This document shows, one piece after another, positions 38,501 to 46,832 of a stretch of 64,000 nt of DNA. The position numbers were made by a program, and so were the translations under genes. The notes below the pieces were generated by a model, which was given only the letters and a program-made list of their open reading frames with translations, made no database searches and had not been told where the DNA came from. The stretch covers positions 296,343 through 360,342 of the forward strand of contig VXAU01003158.1 in assembly GCA_013399695.1 (NCBI GenBank), in the 5' to 3' direction. The first letter of the stretch is position 1. Each line of letters begins with the position of its first letter. The stretch is from Formicarius rufipectus (taxonomy: Eukaryota; Chordata; Aves; Passeriformes; Formicariidae).

Positions 38501-39127
38501 TTTTTTTTAGGGAGGATAAAGAAGTACAATTTTAATTATTTTTGAAAGGTGGAAGCTGCTTGTTTGCAGCCCTAGCAAAGGAGACATTTATTTTAAGAAT
38601 GTTATTTTGAAAAAGCCTATTTCCTGCACATTCTTCTGCTCTGAAAAACAAGCTTCCCCTCTAAAAATATGCCACGTATTATTAAAAGGGCTGACTATCA
38701 CTGAACTAGGTATTCTTTAAGGTCACTTCCAACCCAGACCTTTCTATAATTTTAGCTAAAGAGGTACTTTGGTCTATATCTCTTAAGTACCATATTTGCG
38801 CCTACCCTTGGCTTCTGTGCACACTGACACACCTGCTCTCATTGTGCAGGGAATCCAGTATGTACCTGTTCTCTGTGTCCTGAACAAATTTGCCTTTCGG
38901 GATGTAGGACATACAGTTAGGACATGCTCCATCTTCACTCCCCAAAAAATGGGTTGATATTTGCTTTGCACGATTTGCTGTTGAATTTGAGCTGAATACC
39001 AACTTCCCTTCTTTCCATTGCAGAGAACTCCAGCCATGCGAAGCTGCCTGACAGCAAGGGCAGAGTGAGCAGCTTGCTCCACAAGCCTGAGTTTCCAGAT
39101 ATGGACATGATGGAAGTCCTCATCTGA
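1667..39127 (+). CDS. AMOTL1: AMOTL1, angiomotin-like 1 (coding span, 11 exons, 5' end missing)
   Basis: The eleven exons listed below join in one frame: 2609 bases, 868 residues plus TGA. The product matches AMOTL1 as I remember it rather than AMOT or AMOTL2. Signs of this are GTVLQRLIQE near the N-terminus, GHVRSLSERIMQLSLERNGA, the coiled coil, RQTSLTS, KTGSKDSSTQTDK and the C-terminal EVLI. AMOT should end EYLI and AMOTL2 EILI. Human AMOTL1 is about 956 residues, so about 90 N-terminal residues are missing, from an exon left of the window. In the family, AMOTL1 is a cytoplasmic scaffold at tight junctions and actin filaments. It binds YAP/TAZ through L/PPxY motifs, is phosphorylated by LATS kinases, and regulates endothelial migration and polarity. 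All ten introns are GT-AG. Residue numbers here count the first complete codon (1669) as 1. Confidence 0.96.
2553..13474 (+). other. AMOTL1 intron A-B (10.9 kb)
   Basis: The largest intron in the window. No coding exon was recognised in it. It holds a ~0.8 kb CR1 copy (10575-11388) and long unique AT-rich sequence, especially 5.6-6.9 kb and 8.5-10.1 kb, where intronic enhancers could lie. Paired forkhead-type cores occur at 6494-6500 and 6520-6526. Confidence 0.8.
10575..11388 (+). mobile_element. CR1 LINE, 3' part of ORF2 plus 3'UTR
   Basis: Relics of the CR1 polymerase C-terminus are readable: NLMKFNQAKHRMGQLQ near 10640, and GLFSLKERRLQGDLIAAFQY with FRLDIRKTFF and RHWNRL at 10993-11215. 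These are followed by the typical 3'UTR (gttggactagacaa, ttccaacacaaaccattttg). Frames are broken by stops and indels, so it is inactive. Confidence 0.88.
13475..13751 (+). CDS. AMOTL1: AMOTL1 exon B: Pro/Ala linker and start of coiled coil
   Basis: The acceptor is cttttcccgcag-like, ending at 13474. The first base C completes a Ser codon split with exon A. The exon encodes residues 296-387. A low-complexity stretch rich in Pro, Ala and Gln (with QQHSPMSSQ) is followed by TPDAFAIVERAQQMVEML, the conserved entry into the angiomotin coiled-coil homology domain, which binds lipid and dimerises in this family. The GC-rich exon ends at LQK with donor gtaggt, phase 0. Confidence 0.96.
16386..16640 (-). 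mobile_element. CR1 LINE 3'-end fragment
   Basis: Plus-strand text shows the reverse CR1 tail: gactattttagttggaaggc, catctagtccaactgcc, cattgttcaaatgccttgta and gtaaagaaatgcttcctcat. Diverged and truncated. Confidence 0.82.
16990..17006. repeat. (TA)n microsatellite
   Basis: Uninterrupted TA dinucleotides, about eight units, in an intron. Confidence 0.9.
18414..18558 (+). CDS. AMOTL1: AMOTL1 exon C: coiled-coil segment
   Basis: The acceptor is ctctcctttcag, ending at 18413. The exon encodes residues 388-435, beginning FETEIQRISEAYESL and continuing through the family signature KAMRNKLEGEIRRLHDFNRD. The Leu/Glu/Lys-rich heptad pattern fits a coiled coil. The donor is gtatgt after the first base of a Glu codon, phase 1. 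Confidence 0.97.
18559..19624 (+). other. AMOTL1 intron C-D (1.1 kb)
   Basis: Unique intronic sequence with a T-rich, TATA-rich 3' end before exon D. Nothing else recognised. Confidence 0.8.
19625..19714 (+). CDS. AMOTL1: AMOTL1 exon D: short coiled-coil exon
   Basis: This 90 bp exon follows a T-rich tract ending tttttgcag. It encodes RLETANRQLASRDFDGHED and on to LYTSQ (residues 437-465). The donor is gtgagt, phase 1. The length is a multiple of three, so skipping it would keep the frame. Confidence 0.96.
19715..23967 (+). other. AMOTL1 intron D-E (4.3 kb)
   Basis: It starts with a GATA/TA-rich microsatellite (19750-19774), then unique sequence. No exon or clear transposon was recognised. 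Confidence 0.75.
19750..19774. repeat. Short GATA/TA microsatellite
   Basis: Interrupted AGATA and ATAT units, about 25 bases, just past the exon D donor. Confidence 0.8.
23968..24113 (+). CDS. AMOTL1: AMOTL1 exon E: coiled-coil segment
   Basis: The acceptor is tcttgtctttctttcag, ending at 23967. After a split Asn codon, the exon reads KEHLKEKEKLEMELAAVRS, then EDQRRHIEILDQALNNAQAK and KLEEE (residues 467-514). EDQRRHIEI is shared across angiomotins. The donor is gtgagg, phase 0. Confidence 0.97.
24114..29781 (+). other. AMOTL1 intron E-F (5.7 kb)
   Basis: It contains a 1.1 kb minus-strand CR1 (26488-27594) and an AT-rich unique block at about 25.93-26.29 kb that could be conserved non-coding sequence. 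No exon recognised. Confidence 0.75.
26488..27594 (-). mobile_element. CR1 LINE, part of reverse transcriptase ORF plus 3'UTR
   Basis: The longest transposon copy here. Read on the minus strand it gives CR1 polymerase segments: LFNFFIDDLDEGAD near 27370-27410, then NKFNNGKCRVLHVGRNNP and LGPDLL at 27140-27250. The 3' part ends at the reverse of atcacagaaggggtaaggtt near 26491. Stops and frameshifts show it is dead. 5'-truncated, as usual for CR1. Confidence 0.92.
29782..29931 (+). CDS. AMOTL1: AMOTL1 exon F: coiled-coil segment
   Basis: The acceptor is ctgtaccccacag, ending at 29781. The exon encodes exactly 50 residues (515-564): LRRKQAYVEKVEKLQQALTQ, then CEKREQMERRLRTRLERELD, then MQQ. 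This is one of the strongest family signatures. The donor is gtgagg, phase 0. As a 150 bp phase 0-0 exon, it could be skipped without breaking the frame. Confidence 0.97.
30082..30230 (+). mobile_element. CR1 LINE 3'UTR fragment
   Basis: Phrases ggaagtgttcaaggtcacgt, ggggctttgagacactt and ttccaacccaaaccactctg, followed by TGTGATTCTTATTC, are the CR1 3' end in sense orientation. Confidence 0.82.
33066..33079. repeat. (TA)n microsatellite
   Basis: Seven TA units in an intron. Confidence 0.85.
33491..33681 (+). CDS. AMOTL1: AMOTL1 exon G: end of the main coiled coil
   Basis: The acceptor ends tatgacag at 33490. Residues 565-627 start with a variable spacer (RQGSYQASSLPEHNAP), then LMELVREKEERILALEADMT, KWEQKYLEESTIRHFAMNAA and ATAATE. 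The upstream pyrimidine tract is short (ttgctcttccctat). The donor is gtaaga, phase 2. Confidence 0.96.
33682..34972 (+). other. AMOTL1 intron G-H (1.3 kb)
   Basis: Unique sequence with a CATC short run at about 34031. No exon or transposon recognised. Confidence 0.75.
34973..35098 (+). CDS. AMOTL1: AMOTL1 exon H: linker with SHSRNGSYGE motif
   Basis: The acceptor is cctctatgccag, ending at 34972. The exon completes an Arg codon, then reads DASAPSHSRNGSYGETALEV and a short acidic helix EEEEIVQANRRCQDMEYT (residues 629-669 plus a split Thr). The donor is gtaagg, phase 2. At 126 bp, skipping would keep the frame. Confidence 0.95.
35099..36860 (+). other. AMOTL1 intron H-I (1.8 kb)
   Basis: AT-rich unique intron sequence. 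No exon or transposon recognised. Confidence 0.75.
36861..37087 (+). CDS. AMOTL1: AMOTL1 exon I: C-terminal helix and basic/Ser linker
   Basis: The acceptor is catattttggcag, ending at 36860. Residues 671-745 read IKNLHAKIIEKDAMIKVLQQ, then RSRKDPGK, SLRPARSVPSIAAATG, HSRQTSLTSNQIAEE and WKGSI. The family-wide IKVLQQRSRKDPGK block and the AMOTL1-type HSRQTSLTS block make the assignment firm. The donor is gtgagc, phase 1. Confidence 0.97.
37088..37822 (+). other. AMOTL1 intron I-J (0.7 kb)
   Basis: The shortest intron here. Nothing recognised beyond the splice sites. Confidence 0.8.
37823..38089 (+). CDS. AMOTL1: AMOTL1 exon J: C-terminal Pro/Ser-rich region
   Basis: The acceptor is ctacacgttttcag, ending at 37822. 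The split Gly codon leads into LLLGKEHHDH, a Pro/Leu/Ala-rich stretch, then KTGSKDSSTQTDKAAELFWP and a Ser/Pro tail ending EKL (residues 747-834). KTGS(K/R)D(S/C)STQT is shared by angiomotins. The exon is GC-rich like exons A and B. The donor is gtgagc, phase 1. Confidence 0.96.
38090..39023 (+). other. AMOTL1 intron J-K (0.9 kb)
   Basis: It contains a CR1 tail remnant (38690-38756). If read through from exon J, the frame stays open for only about ten codons before TAA at 38119-38121. Confidence 0.75.
38690..38756 (+). mobile_element. CR1 LINE terminal fragment
   Basis: About 65 bases reading gaactaggtattctttaag, then gtcacttccaacccagacct and ttctataatttta, the sense CR1 terminus. Confidence 0.7.
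39024..39127 (+). CDS. AMOTL1: AMOTL1 exon K: terminal coding exon with PDZ-binding end
   Basis: The acceptor is cttctttccattgcag, ending at 39023. Residues 836-868 read NSSHAKLPDSKGRVSSLLHK, then PEFPDMDMMEVLI, and stop at TGA (39125-39127). The last four residues, EVLI, are the class of C-terminal PDZ ligand that AMOT proteins use to bind junctional PDZ scaffolds. Confidence 0.97.
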
Positions 39128-41507
39128 GCAGAAGACAGCACCTCTGGGGTTTCATGTGTGTACAGCCAGGTCCAAGATGGTCCTCAGTGTGCCAACCTTG
39201 AAAACTAACCCTAAGAGTTTGAAGAAAGAGAAAGTTTGTGCGCAAAATGAAGCTTGAGTCTGAAATGCGTAGACTTTGGACCAGGCAGAGAAGTCAAGAG
39301 CGCTGAAGAGAAGCGATGAAATGAACGTCTGGGATTTTCTGAACAGAAAGGGGCATTGAAAATGGAAGATGGTGTGAGAAGGGGATTGTTGAGGAAAAAG
39401 GAAACTTGTGTTTTCTGGTGTAAAGAGAAGGTAGTGAAGTTACAGACTGGTTGCACACTGCCGCTCTGTTTTCCTGCTGCTCTGCAGCCAGAACAGGGAA
39501 CGAAATCCTGTCTCATTTGAGGCCAGAGGGAGTTTCTGAGTAACCCTGGAAAAACTGGCATCTTCCTCAGTATCAATGCATTTCTCAAAAGTTTCAAAGT
39601 CTCAAAAATTTCACTGCTTACTTTTTGTGAATAATTGGTCTGTGGGTGTACATGGCAGGTTCTTGTAAGTATTTGTTTGAAGTGCCATGGTGTGGTTTTC
39701 CTGGGCAGGCAGGTCAGGTGCCTCTTTCCTGGCTGGGCAAGTGTTGCTCTTGGAGCTGAGTTTACAGTGCAAATATTCTTGTCTTGCAACCTCAGAGCTT
39801 GCTGAGACTTCTTTTTTTGGTAGGAGCAGTTGTTGGCTGGCATTCTCATGGAGGATAAACGAAGAGTGGGGGAGGGGCACCCTGCTGAAGCAATCCCTTG
39901 TAACCATAGGAAGGTTTCAGAAGGAAAAGTTGGGGAGGATCCCAACAGCTCCCTAAAAGGCTGTGCGCTACAGAGCTCCTTCAAAAGGGGACTGCATGGA
40001 TGTGTTTTCAGAGCTGTTAAGCTGCCTTTGCATGTAAGATCAAAAGATGCCTCTTAATGTGTACTGGTTCATAGTATTGGAAGAAGCAGTGTGCTTTCAA
40101 TAAGAACAAGATTTTTCCTTATTTTCAGTGCCTATCTTCCCTGAGCATACAAACCTGTTCAAGTTGACTTGGCACTGGGCATTAAGGGGTGTAAGATCAG
40201 GCCAGGAAAGGTTTAACTGCAAAGGAGTTCCTGAGCATCATGTGTTTTCTGTGCTGAGCTGCTGTTTCTTTTCACCTTATTTTACCTGTGATGGAACATT
40301 TCTTATTTTCAGCTTTGTCTCTGAATTTACTAAGAGGTGGCGACTGACTGTAAGGCAGCCAACTCACCAGCTGTGTTAATTGTGGCATACCATTTGCTTC
40401 GTGCACTGAACATGTTGCTTGAGAAATTTTCCTCTGTGAGGTATTTTTGTATTGGCTTTCCAGTTCCTGAACCTTGTGCTGCACAGTAATGACTTTAAGA
40501 AGAACTTGGCTTGGGGAAAAGGGTGATGGGATTTAGTGTGAGGCTACCTAGAGTGGAAGAGTGATGGGTGCTAGAAGTAATTGGATCAGGACTGTCTCAA
40601 GGTCACCTCTTCCTGTAGGTATTGAATCAGAGCCCTTGACCGTGAGAACACCAGGCACTTTAAACTCTGCTTTTGCTGAAATCTGAAGTCCTTCTGAACT
40701 CAAAGCCTTCATGGGCTAGAGTTAATTCTGCCTGGCTGATATCTTTCGTTTTAAAGAAAAAAATTGTTATGTTAAAGCTATGCACTTATTTTTGCGTGCA
40801 CATAGACTTAGACATATATTGTTGTTACCCTCTTTCTGATTTTTGCACTTGTTAAACAAAGTAGAGGTAGGTTGGTTGTGCAGGCAAGCAAACTGGTGTT
40901 TTAAGTATTAGCATCTTTGCATTGTGAAACCAAATGTGTAAAACCCCTCAGAAGATGTTTTGCAGCTTAATATATGCCTTGTAAGATAATTTTATTTTTT
41001 TCTCTAAAGTTAATTTAAATGTTGTAATTGTTTGCATAAAAGCTGGGCCCACGTGTGACATCACTGCTGACCCACCTCCGTGGCCCTTCCTGAAGTGTCT
41101 GTGGTAGGCGTGGGGTAGGAGGAAGGCAAAGCAAGGGAGTACAAGTAAAATGTTGGTGAATATTTCATCTTTTTTTGTCCAAGAAATAAGGATACCCAGG
41201 TGCTTGTAAGTCCCTATTTATTACCAACTGTATTATTTCTTTTGATGAAACTGTTTAGTAAGTTGTGTGCAGGCAGACGGCGAGGCATCCAGCAGAAACA
41301 CTGTTGGATCAGCATGCGTGACATGGCTCTCAGTTATGTTTGGTAGTGGTTCTGCTCAGCTTCTCCAAGTCGGCTAGAGTGCAGCACTCCTCCTTCTGGA
41401 GACCACAATACCTCCAGTTTCCAGAACTGTGTTTACAGTTGATGCTGCCCTAGATTCACAGTCATATATAGGAAACTGTTAGATACTATGATGTAGGCAA
41501 CAGCTCA

Positions 41508-41513
41508 AATAAA
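41508..41513 (+). terminator. Possible early poly(A) signal AATAAA
   Basis: A canonical hexamer inside the 3'UTR, followed within about 30 bases by only a weak GU-containing stretch. It may give a shorter transcript. Confidence 0.35.
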
Positions 41514-41846
41514 CCCAAAGGTTAATTCTCCTCAATTGCGTTGAACTCAATAGATGTTAGTTTTCCTGGAGGGAAGGTCTGGAGGACCAGTGGGTCTCCT
41601 CCCAGCCTGAGCACTAGCAGGACTTGTGTGGACTACTACTGCCATACATCAGCCCCTCTCAGCAGGGCAGCGCAGCTCCGTTTGTGCTGGTTTTCCCAGC
41701 TCTTTGACCTGTTTTGTGTTTTTGGGAAACTGTGATGTAGCCATTCCAGGTGATGTTGGTAACTGGTTGTAAAATACTGTCATTTTTTATTGTTGTTGGT
41801 TGTATAGAGAAGTTTGTGTACAGTGTTGTACAGCTGGAGGGTTATT

Positions 41847-41854
41847 TGTACATA
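41847..41854 (+). promoter_or_regulatory. Candidate Pumilio element TGTACATA in the 3'UTR
   Basis: An exact match to TGTANATA, the known PUM-binding consensus, about 110 bases before the main poly(A) signal. Binding itself is inferred. Confidence 0.4.
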
Positions 41855-41945
41855 GGGGGGGAATGGAGAACATTATGTGTCACCCCCAGCAAAAGTTGAT
41901 ATTGTTGGTCAGCCAAAGATTTCTTATTCTTTGCTGTTTAAACTT

Positions 41946-41953
41946 GTGCCTTA
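41946..41953 (+). promoter_or_regulatory. Candidate miR-124 8mer seed match GTGCCTTA
   Basis: This 8-base match complements the miR-124 seed (known family seed) with a 3' A. It lies close to the transcript end, where such sites tend to be accessible. One chance 8mer per few tens of kb is expected, so this is a lead only. Confidence 0.3.
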
Positions 41954-41957
41954 CTAT

Positions 41958-41965
41958 TGTATATA
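41958..41965 (+). promoter_or_regulatory. Candidate Pumilio element TGTATATA overlapping the poly(A) signal
   Basis: An exact TGTANATA match, sharing one base with AATAAA at 41965. It is the second such element within 120 bases. Confidence 0.4.
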
Positions 41966-41970
41966 ATAAA
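41965..41970 (+). terminator. AMOTL1: Probable main AMOTL1 poly(A) signal AATAAA
   Basis: A canonical hexamer in an AT-rich context, with T-rich and TGTG sequence about 20-40 bases downstream. Its first base overlaps a TGTATATA element. Confidence 0.65.
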
Positions 41971-42586
41971 TGTATAAACACGTTTATTTTCTCACTTTTC
42001 CAGTGTGAATATATTCAGACCTCAAGAAGGACTTCTAAAACACTTCTTTAAGCTTTGCACACTACATGCTCACATTAAGTGGGGATACTTCAGAAACTGT
42101 GAGGTTGCATCTACTGTTTTCTTTGGGGTTTTTACCATTGTTTATGAAAGGCCCCACAGCAGGTGCCACCATATGTGGGCATGACATCAGTGGGTCTACA
42201 AAGCAGAAGATCAAACTGGGAGCTTGGCCAAGCGAGAAGAGCAGGATTTTAGTGAGATCTTTTTCACCTGAAGGAAATGAGGGTGGAGATTTAATGAGAC
42301 ACTTTAGTGAAGATCTGAATGTGCTTTATCCCCACATTCCTGCCATCTTATTCCCACTGATTTTTTCAATTTGTTCTTGAGAGTCTGGGGCTTCTGTTTT
42401 TGACAGGCATTGGATCAGTGTGCATGAGGCACCTAAACACCTTGTCAATCTACATATTCTTGAATTATGTAACTATAATGTCTTCAGTAAGGAATAAAGA
42501 TCAGATCCGATTTGAAGCTGTTGTGCAGGCAAAGGAAGTGCTTCAGCCTGGTGGAAATACTGTTCTGTGTTTGTTTATGCAACTGA

Positions 42587-42592
42587 AATAAA
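42587..42592 (+). terminator. Possible distal poly(A) signal AATAAA
   Basis: A canonical hexamer followed at once by a G-rich run and then GTGTCTGG, a good downstream-element context. Use of this site would lengthen the 3'UTR by about 600 bases. Confidence 0.45.
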
Positions 42593-42610
42593 TGGGGGGA
42601 GGGGTGCAAA

Positions 42611-45249
42611 AGTTACCCAAGTGTCTGGCTTTGAGTAAAGGAGGTTTGCTCAGTGGGCTTTCACATGCTCTTGAGAGTATCTGTTAGAAAATTCCTGAAT
42701 CAGGTCCCAGGGAGCTGCAGGCATGAAAGGCATGAATGCCACTAAGGGCATCTCTCTCATATGAGTTCTCCTGTGCCTGTCCCAGTCTTGTCTCCCCAAA
42801 TCCTTGCATATGTTGTCAGCAAAGATCTAGGGGGTTGCAGAAAGTTGAGCAATGGTTTTGCTTCACCCACATCCCACTGCCTCATATTTGCCATGTGAGC
42901 ACAGTTCAGCCTGACCCATCTGATCACTCCATCTTCAAGACATGGCAGCTGAAAATATTCGTCATGCCCTGGCTCTTTACCACGAAGAACAAAAATTTGG
43001 TCATTGTTGAGATTTGACAGTAAAATTTGGGACTTACCTTGTTTTTTTCAAGAAAAAACACTAACAGACTAGCAGAAAGACTAACAGGGAGAAGAGGAAC
43101 TAACAGAGGCCAAACCAGTACTAGAGTGGAAAAAGTCTCATGGCCATCTGCATTCAGGTATGACAAAGGAGGCTTATTCCTTTTTTGGGTTGTGTCTTCA
43201 CCACAGATGCTCCAGCCAAAAATAGAGAGAATGTCATGGTAACATTGCATATTAACCTCAGGCATAAACATGCAAAGAAGTAAATTGCCACAGTCAGTTT
43301 GTTCAGACATTAAAACTCGTGATCCCAAAAGTAAGTAATGGACAGGAATCTCCTTACTTTCCATGTAGAGGGAGAGAGTTCAGAAGAGCCAAAATTTGCC
43401 ATTTAGAAGCATTCAAAAATCAAGCCCCATCCAAAATGATGAGATCTTTCCAGGATTCACTTGGATTCAGTGCACTGTGCAGCTGCAATGTCTACTCCGT
43501 GCTGGTTCGTTACCATGTTCCGAACTTTCATTTCCCTAAGTTTTAGAGCAGCAAATGTGCAAACACCAGTGAGGTGTATTCTTGGAGAAAAGATTCCTCA
43601 CATAGCTAAATACCTCTTGGGTAGAACTTAGGGTATGTTGCAGTGAAATGTGTACAGTGCACACATTGGTCTCCAGCAGGAAGGATGCTGCCAGGTGTCT
43701 GCTTGTCACCAGGATCCCCAGTCTGGGGTCTGGATGCAACCCAACAAAGCTGGGCCTGAGCACCCTGCTGTGTTCCTGCACCACCCTTAGTCAGGTTTTT
43801 GGGTACCCTGTGGCATACAAGCTGCTCACCCAGAAAGCAGACAGAATGTGTGTGGGACAGTGCAGTAGATCAGTGGTACCTGGTGGGGTCTGTGCTGGGC
43901 TGTGCCTCCCGGTCATCAACGGGCAGTGATGGGGGCCTGAGAGGCCAGCTGCATGTGACCCCCAAACCCCTCTTCTTACAGATCTGTAGTTCTTACACGA
44001 ACATTTGAGAAACACTCCTTCTCTTCCCCTCAGTGCAAGAGTGTCGCTCAAACAGCAGCCTGAGGAGAAAGCAAAGTGCCAGGAAGTGCCTGAGGCCAGT
44101 GCTGAATCTGGTCGATGCAGTGGCCCCACAGGCCTAAAAGGTAGTAGCCCCTCTCTCTGCTGACCAAAGCAATGGGGAAAGCAGGGCGCAATGTGCACAG
44201 TGCGATGCCTCCTGAGAGACGGGTAAAACACAAGCAGCTGTCATTGCCCCGCTGTGATTAATGTTTGTCCAGACCTTAAGCCACGGTTTCGCAGCCTCGT
44301 AAAGCCAACCTCGAGCGCCGAGCATTCCTGAGCTATAAAAGGCCCAGGAATTCATTGACTCAAGGTATGAAGACCACAAGCTATTTTCTTTCATACCAAC
44401 CACTTCAGCTTTAGACATGAATAAAATATCAGCGCGCATATTTTCCAGAGTAACCCTGCATGGCCCTGCAGCCCAGACCTGAGTCCTGTGCCAGTACCCT
44501 CCACTTTGACACAAAGCAGTGCAGCAATAAGAGATAAGATCCAGGTCCATTTGGTCCCCTCATCTTCTGAGGGGCTGAAGACCTGCAGCAAAGCTCAGTG
44601 ATGGATGGGGACTTGTTTTCCCAGGTACCACATGATGAGGTAGTGATGGAACAATCAGGAGGTCCTAACCAGTGGCCTTCCTGGCTGCTTTGTGGACTCT
44701 GACTCTCCATTCATGGCTCCCCCAGTTCCTGCATGCCCTGGGAATGCCCTTGGGCTCCTACAGAAGCAGGGTGGGCAGCCAGTGACCGTCCAGGCATGCA
44801 AAGCTTCCTACAGGACAGCTGGGCTTGGAATGAGGATGAGGGACTGTGGTGGCAGCTGACATCCCTCTGCCAGTCCCTGGTTTGGGATTTGATCAGCCCA
44901 AGTAGGAAAAAACTTGCTGGGAGGAAGCTCCAGGAGGGAGTCAGGTGTCATAAACTGAGGAGATGAAGGTCTCCTCAGCAGGTTATTCAGAGCATTTTTA
45001 AGCTGACCCTTTCTGGTAGGCTTGCTCTTAAAATCACACTGCAATTTGGTGTGCAAAAAAAAAAAAAAGCTGCTGGTGTGAATTTCTCCCGAATTCATAG
45101 CAGACCCAGAAATGACCAGGACAAGTACCAACTCCAGGTTAGAAGAGAGTTAGAGAAATGAAGCACCACCTGCAGACACTCATGTCTGGGGTGAGCACAA
45201 TGCCAGGGGCAGCTGTAACCTGTCTGCTCCTTCAGTGAGGGGGAGTGGG
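42611..45249. other. Intergenic, no gene recognised
   Basis: Downstream of all AMOTL1 poly(A) candidates. Contains a poly(A) run at 45056-45068. I see no conserved exon on either strand. Confidence 0.55.
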
Positions 45250-45470
45250 GTGAACAGAGAGGGCTATTCCCATCCATGCTCCTCCACAGGGACATATCAT
45301 CATCCATACCCTGATCTTCTGCAGGGGCCCCCTATCCATCCATGCTTTGCTCCTCTGCTGGTAAACACCCCCAGTCACGACCTGGTTTCTTGCAGGGATA
45401 TGTCTTTATCCATCCCCTGTTTCCCTGTAGGGATGCGTTCCCACTCTGTGTCCTGCTCATCCATGCTGCA
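45250..45470. repeat. Degenerate tandem repeat, ~36 bp unit
   Basis: Units start around 45286, 45395 and 45431 with CAGGGA(C/T)AT or AGGGATGCG, followed by ATCCAT and CCCTG or CCTG. Further diverged CATCCATGCT copies occur at about 45272, 45340 and 45460. Probably an old minisatellite. Confidence 0.55.
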
Positions 45471-45485
45471 GAACTGGCAGGCTCA

Positions 45486-45785
45486 TCACATAATCATAGA
45501 ATGGTTGGGTAGGAAGTGACCTCAAAAATTATGCAGTTCCAATCTCCCTGCCATGGTCAGGGACACCTTCCACTAGACCAGGCTGCTCAGAGTCACCCCC
45601 AACCTGGCCTTGAACATTGCCAGGGATGGGGCATCCGCTGTGTCTCTGTGCAACCTGTTCCAGTGCCTCAGCACTCTCACAGTAAAGAACTTCTTCCTTA
45701 TACCCCATCTAAACCTGCCCTCTTTCAGTTTAAAGCCACTCCCCCTTGTCCTACCACTACATAACCTTGTAAAAAGTTCTCTGGC
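45486..45785 (-). mobile_element. CR1 LINE 3' part
   Basis: Plus-strand text begins cacataatcatagaatggtt and continues with ggacaccttccactagacca, aacctgttccagtgcctcag, gtaaagaacttcttccttat and ccccttgtcctac. This is the reverse complement of a CR1 3' end, fairly well preserved. Confidence 0.92.
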
Positions 45786-46721
45786 TTTCTTTTGCCATCC
45801 CTCTCATAGCTCTGACTTTCATCCTCACAACACACAACCCACCCTGTCTCTCTACTGCCCCTCTCTCACTCTTCTGCCTCCAACATCTTTTTACAACTCA
45901 ACCCTGCCAGAAAAAGGAAGGGAAAGTCCAGGGCAATCAGGTCCTCATGAGCCACCATGTTTTGCTGTATAAAGATTGAACAGCTGGAAGGAAAGGGATG
46001 GCCTTATCTTGTTGTTTGTACAGTACCTTGCATAGTGGGGCCATGTGCAGTGGCCCCAAATCCTTGTCTCAAGTTGTAAAGAATTATATTTGTTGCTGAT
46101 TATTATGATTATTATCTGTACAGCAGCTCGGTGCACCTCTGCTTCTAAAATGAAATCACAAGTTCCCCAAGCCTAAATCTGGTGCACAAGTCAGAGCCCT
46201 TTCACTTAGGTATTAAATAATGCCTTATCCCCGTTGTCAGGGCTTTTTTTAGATGGATGAGCCTTTATTTTCAGATGCCATGAGTGCCTTATCGCGTTAC
46301 CCAGATGTCTGTGTGTGCTGGCTCTTCTGCCTACAGGGCCCTGAAGCCTCACCTGACCCTGCCTGGGGCTGCACAACCAGCCTCCCTTGTCCCTGTTGCC
46401 GTCTGCCAGCAACAGGTCCCCAGTGCCATTCTCCAGTGGCCATATGCAGATTCTTGGTCAAAGCCAAGCTGTCAGCAAGGTGTCTGACTGTGTGCGGGAA
46501 TAGTGTGGGAGCCACTCACCCTGCTGCCCTGTCCTGCCTCCTCTTCCCTGGCATTTACACTGGGAAGGCTCTGGGATGGGGGTCACACACACCGTGTGTT
46601 GGTGTAACACACAGCACACCGAAGGGTGACTCCAGCCTGTAATGATGATGCTAATACCAACAGTTATAAGAACTACAGCAATAGTAGAGAAAGACATAGA
46701 ACAAGAGGAATAAGACTAAGA
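45786..46721. other. Intergenic, no gene recognised
   Basis: C/T-rich sequence at 45.79-45.9 kb, then unique sequence. A short ATTATTATGATTATT run lies near 46100. Nothing coding was recognised. Confidence 0.55.
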
Positions 46722-46832
46722 CCAGGAGGAACCTGATCTAGTCTAAGATGTTCCCTGTCATTGCACAGGGGTTGCATTAAATGACCATCAAAGGTTGATT
46801 ACAACTCGAACCAGTCTCAGATCCTATAATAA
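46722..46832 (+). mobile_element. CR1 LINE terminal fragment
   Basis: Diverged CR1 3' end: aggaacctgatctagtctaa, then gatgttccctg, aaatgaccatcaaagg and cagatcctataata. Confidence 0.72.

Larger units (their letters stand above)
39128..41995 (+). other. AMOTL1: AMOTL1 3' untranslated region (main candidate extent)
   Basis: This unbroken non-coding sequence follows the stop codon. It is GC-moderate at first, then AT-rich from about 40.7 kb. The likely cleavage site lies 10-30 bases past AATAAA at 41965-41970; the exact base cannot be seen. An alternative end lies near 42610. It carries a cluster of candidate post-transcriptional motifs at 41847-41965. Confidence 0.75.

Noticed and set aside
46458..46697. 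Minus-strand peptide beginning with a membrane-like stretch (MSFSTIAVVLITVGISII)
   Set aside because: The hydrophobic run comes from ATA/GTT-rich sequence. No splice context or family match.
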